In this document: in pieces, positions 7,384 through 14,447 of the stretch
Layout: each line of letters starts with the position of its first letter
How positions within the stretch are numbered: position 1 is the stretch's first letter
Source of the DNA: G020348385 sp964580235
Lineage (GTDB): Bacteria; Acidobacteriota; Aminicenantia; Aminicenantales; Aminicenantaceae
DNA length: 25,188 nt
Reading direction: 5' to 3'
Assembly (NCBI GenBank): GCA_964580235.1
Contig: CAZOJY010000045.1
Location: forward strand, 1-25,188
Notes under the pieces: generated by a model
What the model was told of the DNA's origin: nothing
Seen by the model: the letters and a program-made list of their open reading frames with translations, nothing else
Database searches by the model: none
Position numbers and translations under genes: made by a program

Positions 7384-9507
7384 TTGAAAAAACTGCCCAA
7401 AAAAGTTCACAAAAGGGATGGCTCTCATGTCAGTTTTGACGAGCATAAGATCATGTTGGCCATCCAGAAGGCTGCCTTTGAAGTGCTGATGGACAAGGAG
7501 AAATCCGCAGAAATCGCTCAGATCGCAAAAAAAGAAGTCCTCGCAAAACTGAGTTCCTCATTTCCCGATAACATTCCCTCTGTGGAGAATATCCAGGATA
7601 TTGTGGAAGAGGTTTTGATGGAGACGGGCTATCGGTCGATCGCCAGAAGTTATATTCTCTACAGACAGGAACATCAAGATATCCGCCGGGTCAAGGTGAT
7701 TTATGGCGTGAGGGATGACCTGAAGCTTCCGATTAATACACTCCTCGTACTCAAGAAACGTTATCTTCAAAAAGATGATAAGCAGAATGTAACGGAAAGT
7801 CCCAGAGAGCTTTTCGAAAGGGTGGCTCAATCTGTCAGTGAAGCCGAAGCGGGCTTTCACTCCAAAGTTTCTCAGAGAGAAATCGAAGAGATATTTTTCC
7901 AGCTGATGAACAGGTTGGAATTCATCCCCAACTCTCCCACGCTAATGAATGCGGGAACCCCTTTGGGCCAGCTCTCTGCCTGTTTTGTCCTTCCAGTGGA
8001 AGACTCGATCGATGGAATTTTCGAATCGCTGATGAATATGGCTCGAATTCATCAAACGGGAGGGGGAACGGGATTTGACTTTTCCGGACTCAGGCCAAGG
8101 GGGGATCTCGTGGCCACAACCAAAGGAAGTGCTTCGGGTCCTATCTCTTTTATGAGCATATTCAATCAAGCCACAGGCGTGATCGTACAGGGCGGTAGGC
8201 GACGTGGGGCAAACATGGGGATTCTCCGATGTGATCATCCGGATATCGAAGAATTCATCGAAGCCAAAATTCAGGAAGGTTCCTTTTCGAACTTTAATCT
8301 TTCCGTGGGCATAACCGATAAATTCATGACGGCTGTGACAAAGGATGAAGGATTTAATCTGATCAATCCGCGGACCAAAAGAAAAGTGAGGTCCACAAAA
8401 GCAAGAGCTCTATTTGATCTGATGGTCTATTCTTCATGGCGATCTGGAGATCCAGGAATAATTTTTTTAGATGAAATAAACCGTCATAATCCTACTCCTC
8501 CTTTGGGCAGAATTGAAGCCACAAATCCGTGTGGAGAGATCCCTCTTTTGCCTTATGAGAGCTGCAACTTGGGCTCAATTGATCTGTCAAAGTTTGTCAA
8601 AAACGGGACTATGGAATGGGAAAGATTAAGAAAAACAATCATGTGGGGGATCCGTTTTTTGGATAATGTTATCGAGGTCAACAAATATCCTCTCCCTCAA
8701 ATAAAGGAGATTGTATCTGGAAACCGGAAGATTGGCCTCGGCGTTATGGGATTTGCCGATATGCTGATCAGGATGGGGATCCCCTACACCAGTGACGAGG
8801 CCCTCAAAACAGCATCCGAAACCATGAAGTTTTTCCATCAGGCTTCCCTCGAAGCGTCCGTCAATTTGGCTGAGGAGAGAGGTGCTTTTCCAAATTATGA
8901 CCAATCCATTTTCCCCAGTAAAAATTGTAAACCGCGAAATGCAACGGTCAATACAGTGGCACCCACAGGAACGATCAGCATTATTGCTGGATGCTCCAGC
9001 GGGATCGAACCTTTGTTTGCTCTGAGCTATGTTCGGAACATTTTATCGGGAACAAGATTTTTTGAGACCCATCCGATGTTTGAAATGGAGCTTCGCCGAC
9101 GTGGGGTGTATACCAAAGAGTTAATGGCGGAAGTGGGGAGAAAAGGGTCACTTCGGGGGATCAAAGCAATACCGGAAGATCTGAAAAAGGTTTTTATCAC
9201 ATCTTTTGACGTTTCTGCTGATGCGCACCTCAGGATTCAAGCCGCGTTTCAGGAACATACCGATAATTCAGTCTCAAAAACAATCAATCTGCCAGCCGAT
9301 GCCACTGTGGAGGATGTAAGAAACATATTCATGATGGCTCACCAGTTAAGATGCAAAGGAATAACGATTTACCGCTACGGCACAAAAAAAGGCCAAGTCC
9401 TTTCCTTCGATTCCCGTTCTCTGGGAGAAAGAGAGGAAGAATTGAATTTCATCATGGCGGAATCGGAATATTCGGGAGGTTGTCACTCCGGCCTCTGCAC
9501 TTTTTAA
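7384..9507 (+). CDS. nrdJ: adenosylcobalamin-dependent ribonucleotide reductase (class II)
   Basis: Reduces ribonucleotides to deoxyribonucleotides with a B12-generated thiyl radical. The first ~95 residues form an ATP-cone (VHKRDGSHVSFDEHKI to RSYILYRQEH). In the catalytic barrel are NSPTLMNAGTPLGQLSACFV with the redox cysteine (codon 7981), NPCGE with the thiyl-radical cysteine (codon 8530), and its redox partner 11 residues on in ESCNLGS. Also seen are GGGTGFDFSGLRPRG and APTGTISIIAGCSSGIEP. The C-terminal relay pair is GGCHSGLC. Length of about 707 aa is that of a compact class II enzyme. A GTG at 7378 abuts its GAGGA site with no spacer, whereas the TTG at 7384 has AGGAG 5 nt upstream, so TTG is preferred. 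The stop codon borders an inverted-repeat element. Confidence 0.95.
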   Translation: MKKLPKKVHKRDGSHVSFDEHKIMLAIQKAAFEVLMDKEKSAEIAQIAKKEVLAKLSSSFPDNIPSVENIQDIVEEVLMETGYRSIARSYILYRQEHQDIRRVKVIYGVRDDLKLPINTLLVLKKRYLQKDDKQNVTESPRELFERVAQSVSEAEAGFHSKVSQREIEEIFFQLMNRLEFIPNSPTLMNAGTPLGQLSACFVLPVEDSIDGIFESLMNMARIHQTGGGTGFDFSGLRPRGDLVATTKGSASGPISFMSIFNQATGVIVQGGRRRGANMGILRCDHPDIEEFIEAKIQEGSFSNFNLSVGITDKFMTAVTKDEGFNLINPRTKRKVRSTKARALFDLMVYSSWRSGDPGIIFLDEINRHNPTPPLGRIEATNPCGEIPLLPYESCNLGSIDLSKFVKNGTMEWERLRKTIMWGIRFLDNVIEVNKYPLPQIKEIVSGNRKIGLGVMGFADMLIRMGIPYTSDEALKTASETMKFFHQASLEASVNLAEERGAFPNYDQSIFPSKNCKPRNATVNTVAPTGTISIIAGCSSGIEPLFALSYVRNILSGTRFFETHPMFEMELRRRGVYTKELMAEVGRKGSLRGIKAIPEDLKKVFITSFDVSADAHLRIQAAFQEHTDNSVSKTINLPADATVEDVRNIFMMAHQLRCKGITIYRYGTKKGQVLSFDSRSLGEREEELNFIMAESEYSGGCHSGLCTF

Positions 9508-9508
9508 C

Positions 9509-9747
9509 CTGAACTATTCATAAAATATACCGATGCTTTTTTTATTTCAACAATATCAGAAAGTTAGCCTGATATTGCTGAAAAAACTTTTCAAGAAGAA
9601 TCTTTTTATTTTCATCTGCATTTTTTACACTAAGGGCGAGCTGATCTCACTACATCGGCTTCGTTGTAGCCCATTTGCAGTATATAAATACAGCTTCTTG
9701 AGCTACTGCCTTGCCGCTGCAGCAATCTCAGCTCGTGAATAGTCCAG
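9509..9747. mobile_element. MITE-like element or IS remnant with terminal inverted repeats
   Basis: A 239-bp non-coding block fills the space between nrdJ and nth. Its ends are imperfect inverted repeats: CTGAACTATTCATAA (9509-9523) and the complement of TCGTGAATAGTCCAG (9733-9747), 12 of 15 matching. The flanks share TTA (ttaac on the left, ttagg on the right), a possible but weak target duplication. Inside are a 12-bp stem with one mismatch (9548-9559 with 9569-9580) and an 8-bp inverted pair (CGAGCTGA at 9637-9644, TCAGCTCG at 9728-9735). The right half is richer in GC than the left. No transposase frame survives; short open frames here look spurious. Confidence 0.5.
9551..9577. repeat. 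stem-loop inside the inverted-repeat element
   Basis: CAATATCAG (9551-9559) and CTGATATTG (9569-9577) are perfect inverted copies around a 9-nt loop, extendable to 12 bp with one mismatch. It lies 44 nt after the nrdJ stop and is followed by A- and T-rich sequence, so it might serve as the nrdJ transcript end, though no T-run directly follows the stem. Confidence 0.55.
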
Positions 9748-9764
9748 TTAGGGAGAGGAAAGAG

Positions 9765-10421
9765 ATGAAAAGAGCAAAAGATAGGATAGATGAGATAATA
9801 AAGAGATTACATTTGGCCTACCCCAAAAGCAAAACAGAACTCAACTTCAAGACGCCTTTACAGATCCTCGTGGCGACCATCCTGTCTGCCCAGTGCACGG
9901 ATGAACAGGTAAATAAAATTACGCCCGCGCTTTTTGGCAAGTACAAGACAGCCTCAGATTTTGCCCAGGCCGATCCTCACACCCTGGAAGAGGAGATCCG
10001 GTCCACGGGATTTTTTAGGAATAAAACAAAAAGTATTATGAGGGCCGCAAAAAAAATTGTTGATGATTTCGGAGGTCAAGTGCCTGATCGCATGAAGGAT
10101 TTGATCACGCTCCAAGGTGTGGCCAGAAAAACGGCCAACATCGTGCTATCTAGCGCATACAAAAAGGCCGAAGGAATAGCGGTAGATACACATGTCAAGC
10201 GGCTTTCACAGAGATTGGGTTTGAGCAAGGAAAACAATCCGGATAAAATTGAAAGGAATCTGATGGATTTGATTCCTCGGAAGGAATGGATTGATTTTAA
10301 CTACATGCTCGTCAATCACGGCAGGCAGACATGCCAGGCCCGTAAGCCCGATTGTCCCGAATGTGTGTTGAATTCCCTTTGTCCTTCAGCAAAAGATTTT
10401 TTCCCCGATCTGAAATCTTAA
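9765..10421 (+). CDS. nth: endonuclease III
   Basis: Base-excision DNA repair glycosylase/AP lyase acting on oxidised pyrimidines. Visible in the 218-aa product are the N-terminal region TPLQILVATILSAQCTDEQVN, the helix-hairpin-helix LQGVARKTANIVL with catalytic Lys122, and catalytic Asp141 in VDTHVKRLSQRLG. The [4Fe-4S] ligands Cys190, Cys197, Cys200 and Cys206 have C-x6-C-x2-C-x5-C spacing. The ATG at 9765 is preceded by GGGAGAGGAAAGAG, giving a strong ribosome site; an upstream in-frame start at 9711 lies inside the repeat element and is rejected. Length matches the family. Confidence 0.95.
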   Translation: MKRAKDRIDEIIKRLHLAYPKSKTELNFKTPLQILVATILSAQCTDEQVNKITPALFGKYKTASDFAQADPHTLEEEIRSTGFFRNKTKSIMRAAKKIVDDFGGQVPDRMKDLITLQGVARKTANIVLSSAYKKAEGIAVDTHVKRLSQRLGLSKENNPDKIERNLMDLIPRKEWIDFNYMLVNHGRQTCQARKPDCPECVLNSLCPSAKDFFPDLKS

Positions 10422-10436
10422 AATGTCTTTTCCCTT

Positions 10437-10502
10437 CATCAGAGATGTTCTTCACAAACATGGCCCCGCCAAACAATCAAGTTGTCTCCTGTTTCTCTGA
10501 TG
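10437..10502. repeat. spaced 9-bp inverted repeat after nth
   Basis: CATCAGAGA (10437-10445) and TCTCTGATG (10494-10502) pair perfectly across a 48-nt spacer, and TCTTTT follows the right arm. It could close a weak terminator for nth, but the long loop makes that uncertain. The gap 10422-10607 holds nothing else except the promoter candidate at 10547-10575. Confidence 0.3.
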
Positions 10503-10546
10503 TCTTTTACAGTAGAATATACCTGTTTAATGCGAGAGAGAATCAT

Positions 10547-10575
10547 TTGCTTTATCGTCAGCTGTGAATTATAAA
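10547..10575 (+). promoter_or_regulatory. sigma70-like promoter candidate for the VOC-amrS genes
   Basis: TTGCTT (10547-10552) and TATAAA (10570-10575) are separated by 17 nt, a standard -35/-10 arrangement. They lie 32 nt upstream of the VOC gene start. The boxes are not perfect consensus and the surroundings are AT-rich. Confidence 0.45.
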
Positions 10576-10607
10576 TAATTGTTAGTTATGCCCATTGGGG
10601 TGATCGA

Positions 10608-10871
10608 ATGAACGGAGAATGCAATCACATCGGATTGTTCAGCAGAAATCCTAAAAAACTCATCCAATTTTATACAGAAAAGAAAATCACGCCTGCTGCA
10701 GGATATAACCATTGGGGGTTGGACGTTGAGGATAAAAATTCATTTATTCGTGAACTGGAGAAGAAAGGAGTTCCGCTTTTAAACTTGGAAGGCACAGGCC
10801 GATTTATATACTTTGTTAAAGATCCCGAGGGAAATACAATCGAAATTTATGAGAAGCAGGCAAAGAAATGA
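10608..10871 (+). CDS. short VOC (glyoxalase/bleomycin-resistance) family protein
   Basis: An 87-residue protein with clear vicinal-oxygen-chelate features: CNHIGLFSRNPKKLIQFYTEK at the N-terminus, HWGLDVEDKNSFIRELEKKGV in the middle, and the typical ending FVKDPEGNTIEIYEK. A usual VOC domain has about 120 residues with two beta-alpha-beta-beta-beta modules. Here the first module appears to lack about 35 residues after FYTEKK, so the strands that normally finish it are missing. His7, His36 and the Glu of IEIYE remain as possible metal ligands. It overlaps the start of the AmrS-like gene (ATGA), so the two are probably translated together. Substrate unknown. Confidence 0.75.
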   Translation: MNGECNHIGLFSRNPKKLIQFYTEKKITPAAGYNHWGLDVEDKNSFIRELEKKGVPLLNLEGTGRFIYFVKDPEGNTIEIYEKQAKK

Positions 10872-11887
10872 TAAAAGAAGCCATGCTCTACCGTCCGCTT
10901 GAGAGCAACAAAGTCTCCTGCTTCCTTTGTCATCATAATTGTCAAATCGCACCAGAGAAATACGGTATCTGTGGCGTAAGGCAGAACAGGAGAGGGAAAC
11001 TCTTCACGCGGGTGTACGGAGATGCTATCGCTGCCCATGTCGATCCGATCGAAAAAAAACCTCTGTATCACTTTCTTCCGGGAACAAACTCCTTTTCGGT
11101 CGCAACAGCCGGATGCAATTTTCGATGCTCGTTTTGCCAGAACTGGCAGATTTCACAGGCTTCAAAGAGGAAAGATTTGGGCAATCATGGACAGGAATAT
11201 TCTCCTCGGGATATTGTTTGTGCCGCAAAAAAATATCGCTGCCAGAGCATTTCATACACCTATACAGAACCCACCATTTTTTTTGAATATGCTTATGATT
11301 CTGCAATGCTGGCAAAAAAAGAGGGATTGGCCAATGTGTTTGTGACCAATGGCTATATGCGGCCAGAGGCCCTGGAGACCATCCATCCTTATCTAGATGC
11401 TTGTAATGTGGACCTTAAAGCATTCGATGAAAATTTTTATAAAGAAATGTGCGGGGCTCATCTCCAGCCGGTTCTGGATTCAATCCGTCTGATGAAGAAA
11501 CTGGGCATTTGGGTGGAAGTGACCACCCTCATCATTCCAGGACGCAATGACAGCGAGGGAGAACTCGCTCAGATTGCCCGATTCATCAGAGAAGTCGACC
11601 CGAATATCCCTTGGCATATCAGCCGTTTTCACCCTGATTATAAGTACAGGGATTCAGATGCAACTCCAGTGGAATCCCTTCGCCTTGCTCACTCTATCGG
11701 GATAAAAGAAGGATTGCGTTTCATCTATATCGGGAACGTTCTTGGCGAGTCGGAGGGAACCGCATGCCCGGGCTGTGGGAAGATGTTAATTGCCAGGCAT
11801 GGATTTTACATAGCTGGGAATGAAATCCGAGACGGCAGATGTCCTTTTTGTGGGACGGCAATTCCCGGTGTTTTTCGGGAAGCATAA
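10868..11887 (+). CDS. amrS: AmmeMemoRadiSam system radical SAM enzyme
   Basis: A radical SAM enzyme of the AmrS type, formerly called pyruvate formate-lyase activating enzyme-like. The [4Fe-4S]/SAM motif is CNFRCSFC (Cys83, Cys87, Cys90) followed by QNW. An N-terminal cysteine cluster is also present (Cys18, Cys21, Cys25 and Cys35, in CFLCHHNC and YGICGVRQN). The C-terminus has a zinc-ribbon-like pair (ACPGCG and RCPFCG). Other family blocks are YTYTEPTIFFEYAYD, VTNGYM, NVDLKAFDENFY and WHISRFHPDY. Length (339 aa) is usual. The usual partners Memo and AMMECR1 are absent from this window. It is coupled to the VOC gene upstream and lies before archease and rtcB. Its substrate is not known to me. 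Confidence 0.9.
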   Translation: MIKEAMLYRPLESNKVSCFLCHHNCQIAPEKYGICGVRQNRRGKLFTRVYGDAIAAHVDPIEKKPLYHFLPGTNSFSVATAGCNFRCSFCQNWQISQASKRKDLGNHGQEYSPRDIVCAAKKYRCQSISYTYTEPTIFFEYAYDSAMLAKKEGLANVFVTNGYMRPEALETIHPYLDACNVDLKAFDENFYKEMCGAHLQPVLDSIRLMKKLGIWVEVTTLIIPGRNDSEGELAQIARFIREVDPNIPWHISRFHPDYKYRDSDATPVESLRLAHSIGIKEGLRFIYIGNVLGESEGTACPGCGKMLIARHGFYIAGNEIRDGRCPFCGTAIPGVFREA

Positions 11888-11951
11888 CTGATCTTGAATC
11901 AATCGATCTTAGTGACGCTGCACAAAAGAGAGGAGTTGGGAGAAAGTGAGG

Positions 11952-12374
11952 ATGGAGAAATACAAGTTTTTCCACCATACAGCCGATGCCAAATTTCAGG
12001 CGTTCGGACGCACTCTCAGGGAGGCATTTGCCCATGCTGCTCTTGCCGTGGCGTCGTTGATGTGGGATTGGGAAAAAATCGCCAAAAATATCGATATATC
12101 TGTGTCGGTAGAAGGAAAAAATCTGGAGCAACTCCTTGTTAATTTTTTGGAAGAGATATTGTACCTTCTGGACACGCAGGGATTTCTTTTAGGTTCAGTC
12201 GATAATGTCTTGCTTGAGCAAAAAAATGGGGAATGGAAGCTTTATGCATTGTTCAAGGGTGATTTGGATGCGGGAAAGTACCAAATCTTCGGGGAAGTCA
12301 AAGCGATAACTTATAATGAAATGGTCATTCATGACAAGCTGCCTTTTTTGGTGCAGGTCGTGGCTGACATTTGA
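11952..12374 (+). CDS. archease (RtcB cofactor)
   Basis: Archease helps RtcB to become guanylylated and to turn over during 3'-phosphate RNA ligation. The protein begins MEKYKFFHHTADAKFQAFG, with the family's HTAD motif and its acidic metal-binding residue, and continues with LVNFLEEILYLLDTQGFL and a C-terminal strand region ending AITYNEMVIHDKLPFLVQVVADI. Length of 140 aa is typical. GGGAG (11938-11942) lies 9 nt before ATG 11952; an in-frame GTG at 11946 is closer to it and less likely. rtcB starts 9 nt after the stop, so the two are surely one unit. Confidence 0.92.
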   Translation: MEKYKFFHHTADAKFQAFGRTLREAFAHAALAVASLMWDWEKIAKNIDISVSVEGKNLEQLLVNFLEEILYLLDTQGFLLGSVDNVLLEQKNGEWKLYALFKGDLDAGKYQIFGEVKAITYNEMVIHDKLPFLVQVVADI

Positions 12375-12383
12375 GGTGAAACC

Positions 12384-13805
12384 ATGGAGTTGAAAAAAAT
12401 AAATGCGAATTCCTGGGAGATTCCTAAACATGATGATATGAAAGTACCGGCCGTCATATATACATCCGAAAAGTTGCTGGCCGGAGTGAGAGGAGACAAA
12501 ACGCTTCAACAGGCTAAAAATGTTGCCTGTTTGCGTGGCATCCAGCGAAAAGCCTACGTCATGCCGGATGCCCATCAAGGGTATGGATTTCCGATCGGAG
12601 GAGTAGCCGCTTTTGATTTAGAAGAAGGGATCATTTCTCCAGGAGGCGTGGGGTATGATATCAACTGCGGGGTGCGTTTGTTGAGGACGGATTATGCGGA
12701 ACGGGACATTCTGGATAAACGGAAGCTCCTGCTTGATGAAATTTTTAAAAAAGTGCCTGCTGGAGTGGGAAAAGGAGGGGCGATGCGATTGTCCCGCAGC
12801 GTGTTGGAGGAAGTCTGTGCCAAAGGAGCGGAATGGGCAGTGGAGAGTGGATTTGGGACAAAAGATGACCTGCAAAAGACGGAAGAGAGCGGCAGAATGA
12901 AAGAGGCAGATCCCGGCCATCTATCCCAGCGGGCTTTGGAGAGGGGCATTCCTCAACTAGGGACTCTGGGAGCGGGAAATCATTTTTTAGAAATTCAAAA
13001 AGTGTCTGAAATATTTGATCAAGATATTGCAAAAATTTTTGGCATTCAATCCCTGGGGCAAATTATGGCGATGATTCACTGCGGCAGCCGGGGGCTAGGT
13101 CATCAGGTCGCATCCGATTATATAAGACTAATGGAAAACAGATTTGGGACAAATGGATTGCCGGACCGTGAGCTCATCAATGCTCCTATTCGATCAAATC
13201 TGGGAGAGAAGTATTATAAATCCATGTGTGCGGCCGTGAATTTTGCATTTGCCAATCGCCAGATGATTGCCCATTGGGTAAGAAGTGTATTCCAAAAGGT
13301 TTTGGGAAGTTCTAAGGGAATGGATCAGGTTTATGACGTGTGTCACAATGTGGCCAAATTTGAACAACATACAATCGGGGGAAAATTCAAGAGCGTTTGT
13401 ATCCATAGGAAGGGAGCGACAAGAAGTTTTGGCCCCCGAAGGCCGGAAATCCCGGAAATTTATCGAGCGGTGGGCCAGCCCGTTCTGATTCCGGGCAGCA
13501 TGGGCACAGCCTCTTATATTCTTGTGGGAACCGCAAAAGCCGAGGAACTTAGTTTTGGATCCACAGCCCATGGGGCAGGCAGGGTCATGTCCAGACATGA
13601 AGCGAAACGTCGATTCAGAGGAGAGAGGATCAAACAAGAATTGGAACAAAAAGGAATCGAGCTTCGTTCCACAAGCTGGAGAGGAGTGGCTGAGGAAGCC
13701 TCCCAAGCCTATAAAGATGTGGATGAAGTTGTCCGGATATCCCACGAAGCAGAGATTGGACAGCTTGTGGCTAAAGTCGTACCTGTTGCTGTTATGAAAG
13801 GTTGA
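12384..13805 (+). CDS. rtcB: RNA-splicing ligase RtcB
   Basis: GTP- and Mn-dependent ligase that joins 2',3'-cyclic phosphate or 3'-phosphate RNA ends to 5'-OH ends in tRNA splicing or RNA repair. Visible are MPDAHQGYGFPIGGV, the metal site GYDINCGVR (Cys95), LGAGNHFLEIQ, MIHCGSRGLGHQ, YDVCHNVAKFE, SMGTASYIL and the guanylylated His396 in TAHGAGRVMSR. Length (473 aa) is that of full RtcB proteins, and all key residues are present. GAGGTGAAACC before ATG 12384 is a good ribosome site. It ends 3 nt from the convergent ferritin-like gene. No prfB is seen; archease is directly upstream. Confidence 0.96.
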   Translation: MELKKINANSWEIPKHDDMKVPAVIYTSEKLLAGVRGDKTLQQAKNVACLRGIQRKAYVMPDAHQGYGFPIGGVAAFDLEEGIISPGGVGYDINCGVRLLRTDYAERDILDKRKLLLDEIFKKVPAGVGKGGAMRLSRSVLEEVCAKGAEWAVESGFGTKDDLQKTEESGRMKEADPGHLSQRALERGIPQLGTLGAGNHFLEIQKVSEIFDQDIAKIFGIQSLGQIMAMIHCGSRGLGHQVASDYIRLMENRFGTNGLPDRELINAPIRSNLGEKYYKSMCAAVNFAFANRQMIAHWVRSVFQKVLGSSKGMDQVYDVCHNVAKFEQHTIGGKFKSVCIHRKGATRSFGPRRPEIPEIYRAVGQPVLIPGSMGTASYILVGTAKAEELSFGSTAHGAGRVMSRHEAKRRFRGERIKQELEQKGIELRSTSWRGVAEEASQAYKDVDEVVRISHEAEIGQLVAKVVPVAVMKG

Positions 13806-13808
13806 GTT

Positions 13809-14297
13809 TCACGTCACGATTTTATCGACGTCCTGTTCTGCATAATCCTCGAAATCTTGTACCGCATCATACTCGGCTTTCAACATTAAATAATGGCTAT
13901 GCTCAACCTTGCTGAGGTACTGTAACAATCTTTTTTGGCCGCTTTCTATGCGTTCCGCCAACCGGGCATAAAAATCCTCTGCAAATTTTTCAGCGTCCAT
14001 AGCTTGAAGAAGAATCTCTACTAGCGAGGATGAAGGAGTGACATCGATGCGTTTAAACAGATCTCTGCTGGGTTCTTCGGGGATTTGAATGGTTTGGTTT
14101 GGGAAAAGGACCGCATGAAGTTTGATCAGGATTTCTTTGTGTTTGTTTTCCTCGAATGCCAGCCATCGAAATTTTTCTTTTAACAGAGGATTAGACACCT
14201 TTTTTGATAGATCTTTGTAGGTTTTGTTCGAATCTATCTCTGAACGGATGGCATACCCCAAAAGATCTTTTACTGAAGCGCTTGATACATCTAGCAT
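13809..14297 (-). CDS. ferritin-like (rubrerythrin-type) di-iron protein
   Basis: A 162-residue four-helix ferritin-like protein. Candidate di-iron ligands lie in YAIRSEIDSNKTY, FEENKHKEIL, AMDAEKFAEDFYARLAER and SKVEHSHYLMLKAEYD, which give the ExxH pattern twice (EENKH and KVEHSHY). No C-terminal rubredoxin domain is present, so this is the short form. A role in iron handling or peroxide defence is inferred from the family. The ATG at 14297 is chosen because GGAG (14304-14307 on the plus strand as CTCC) lies 6 nt upstream; the frame continues to 14366 but has no ribosome site there. It converges on rtcB with 3 nt between stops. Confidence 0.82.
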   Translation of the reverse strand: MLDVSSASVKDLLGYAIRSEIDSNKTYKDLSKKVSNPLLKEKFRWLAFEENKHKEILIKLHAVLFPNQTIQIPEEPSRDLFKRIDVTPSSSLVEILLQAMDAEKFAEDFYARLAERIESGQKRLLQYLSKVEHSHYLMLKAEYDAVQDFEDYAEQDVDKIVT

Positions 14298-14313
14298 ACC
14301 GTTCTCCTTAAAC

Positions 14314-14337
14314 GGATGACGTTCATTTGAGTCATCC
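14314..14337. promoter_or_regulatory. 7-bp dyad in the ferritin-like gene leader
   Basis: GGATGAC (14314-14320) and GTCATCC (14331-14337) are perfect inverted copies around a 10-nt spacer, just upstream of the ribosome site of the minus-strand ferritin-like gene. It could be an operator for a dimeric repressor or an mRNA hairpin. It does not match a Fur or PerR box that I recognise. Confidence 0.4.
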
Positions 14338-14369
14338 ATTCGACAAGAAATCATTTTAATGAACAAAAT

Positions 14370-14398
14370 ATTCTAATCTTTTCTGAAAGTTTGGTAAA
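14370..14398 (-). promoter_or_regulatory. promoter candidate for the ferritin-like gene
   Basis: On the minus strand TTTACC (14398-14393) and TAGAAT (14375-14370) are 17 nt apart. The predicted leader is about 65 nt and contains the 7-bp dyad. The -35 box is only a fair match. Confidence 0.35.
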
Positions 14399-14411
14399 GG
14401 GCCCGCTGATA

Positions 14412-14440
14412 TTGACATTTCTTATGTAGATTTTTATTGT
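14412..14440 (+). promoter_or_regulatory. sigma70-type promoter directly before the ThyX gene
   Basis: A perfect -35 TTGACA (14412-14417) and a -10 TATTGT (14435-14440) are separated by exactly 17 nt. The ATG of the ThyX-like gene is at 14448, so transcription would start at or just before the start codon. No Shine-Dalgarno sequence is present, which fits a leaderless or nearly leaderless mRNA. Confidence 0.6.
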
Positions 14441-14447
14441 AGAACTC

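Noticed and set aside
9533..9742. Small plus-strand open frame between nrdJ and nth
   Set aside because: It is low-complexity (Phe, Leu, Lys) at first, lacks a ribosome site and runs through the inverted-repeat element including its right end.
10352..10567. Plus-strand open frame at the end of nth and in the following gap
   Set aside because: It begins inside nth in another frame, has no ribosome site and no similarity to a known fold.
13194..13745. Minus-strand open frame of 183 codons opposite rtcB
   Set aside because: It overlaps the conserved catalytic part of RtcB completely and has no motifs of its own.
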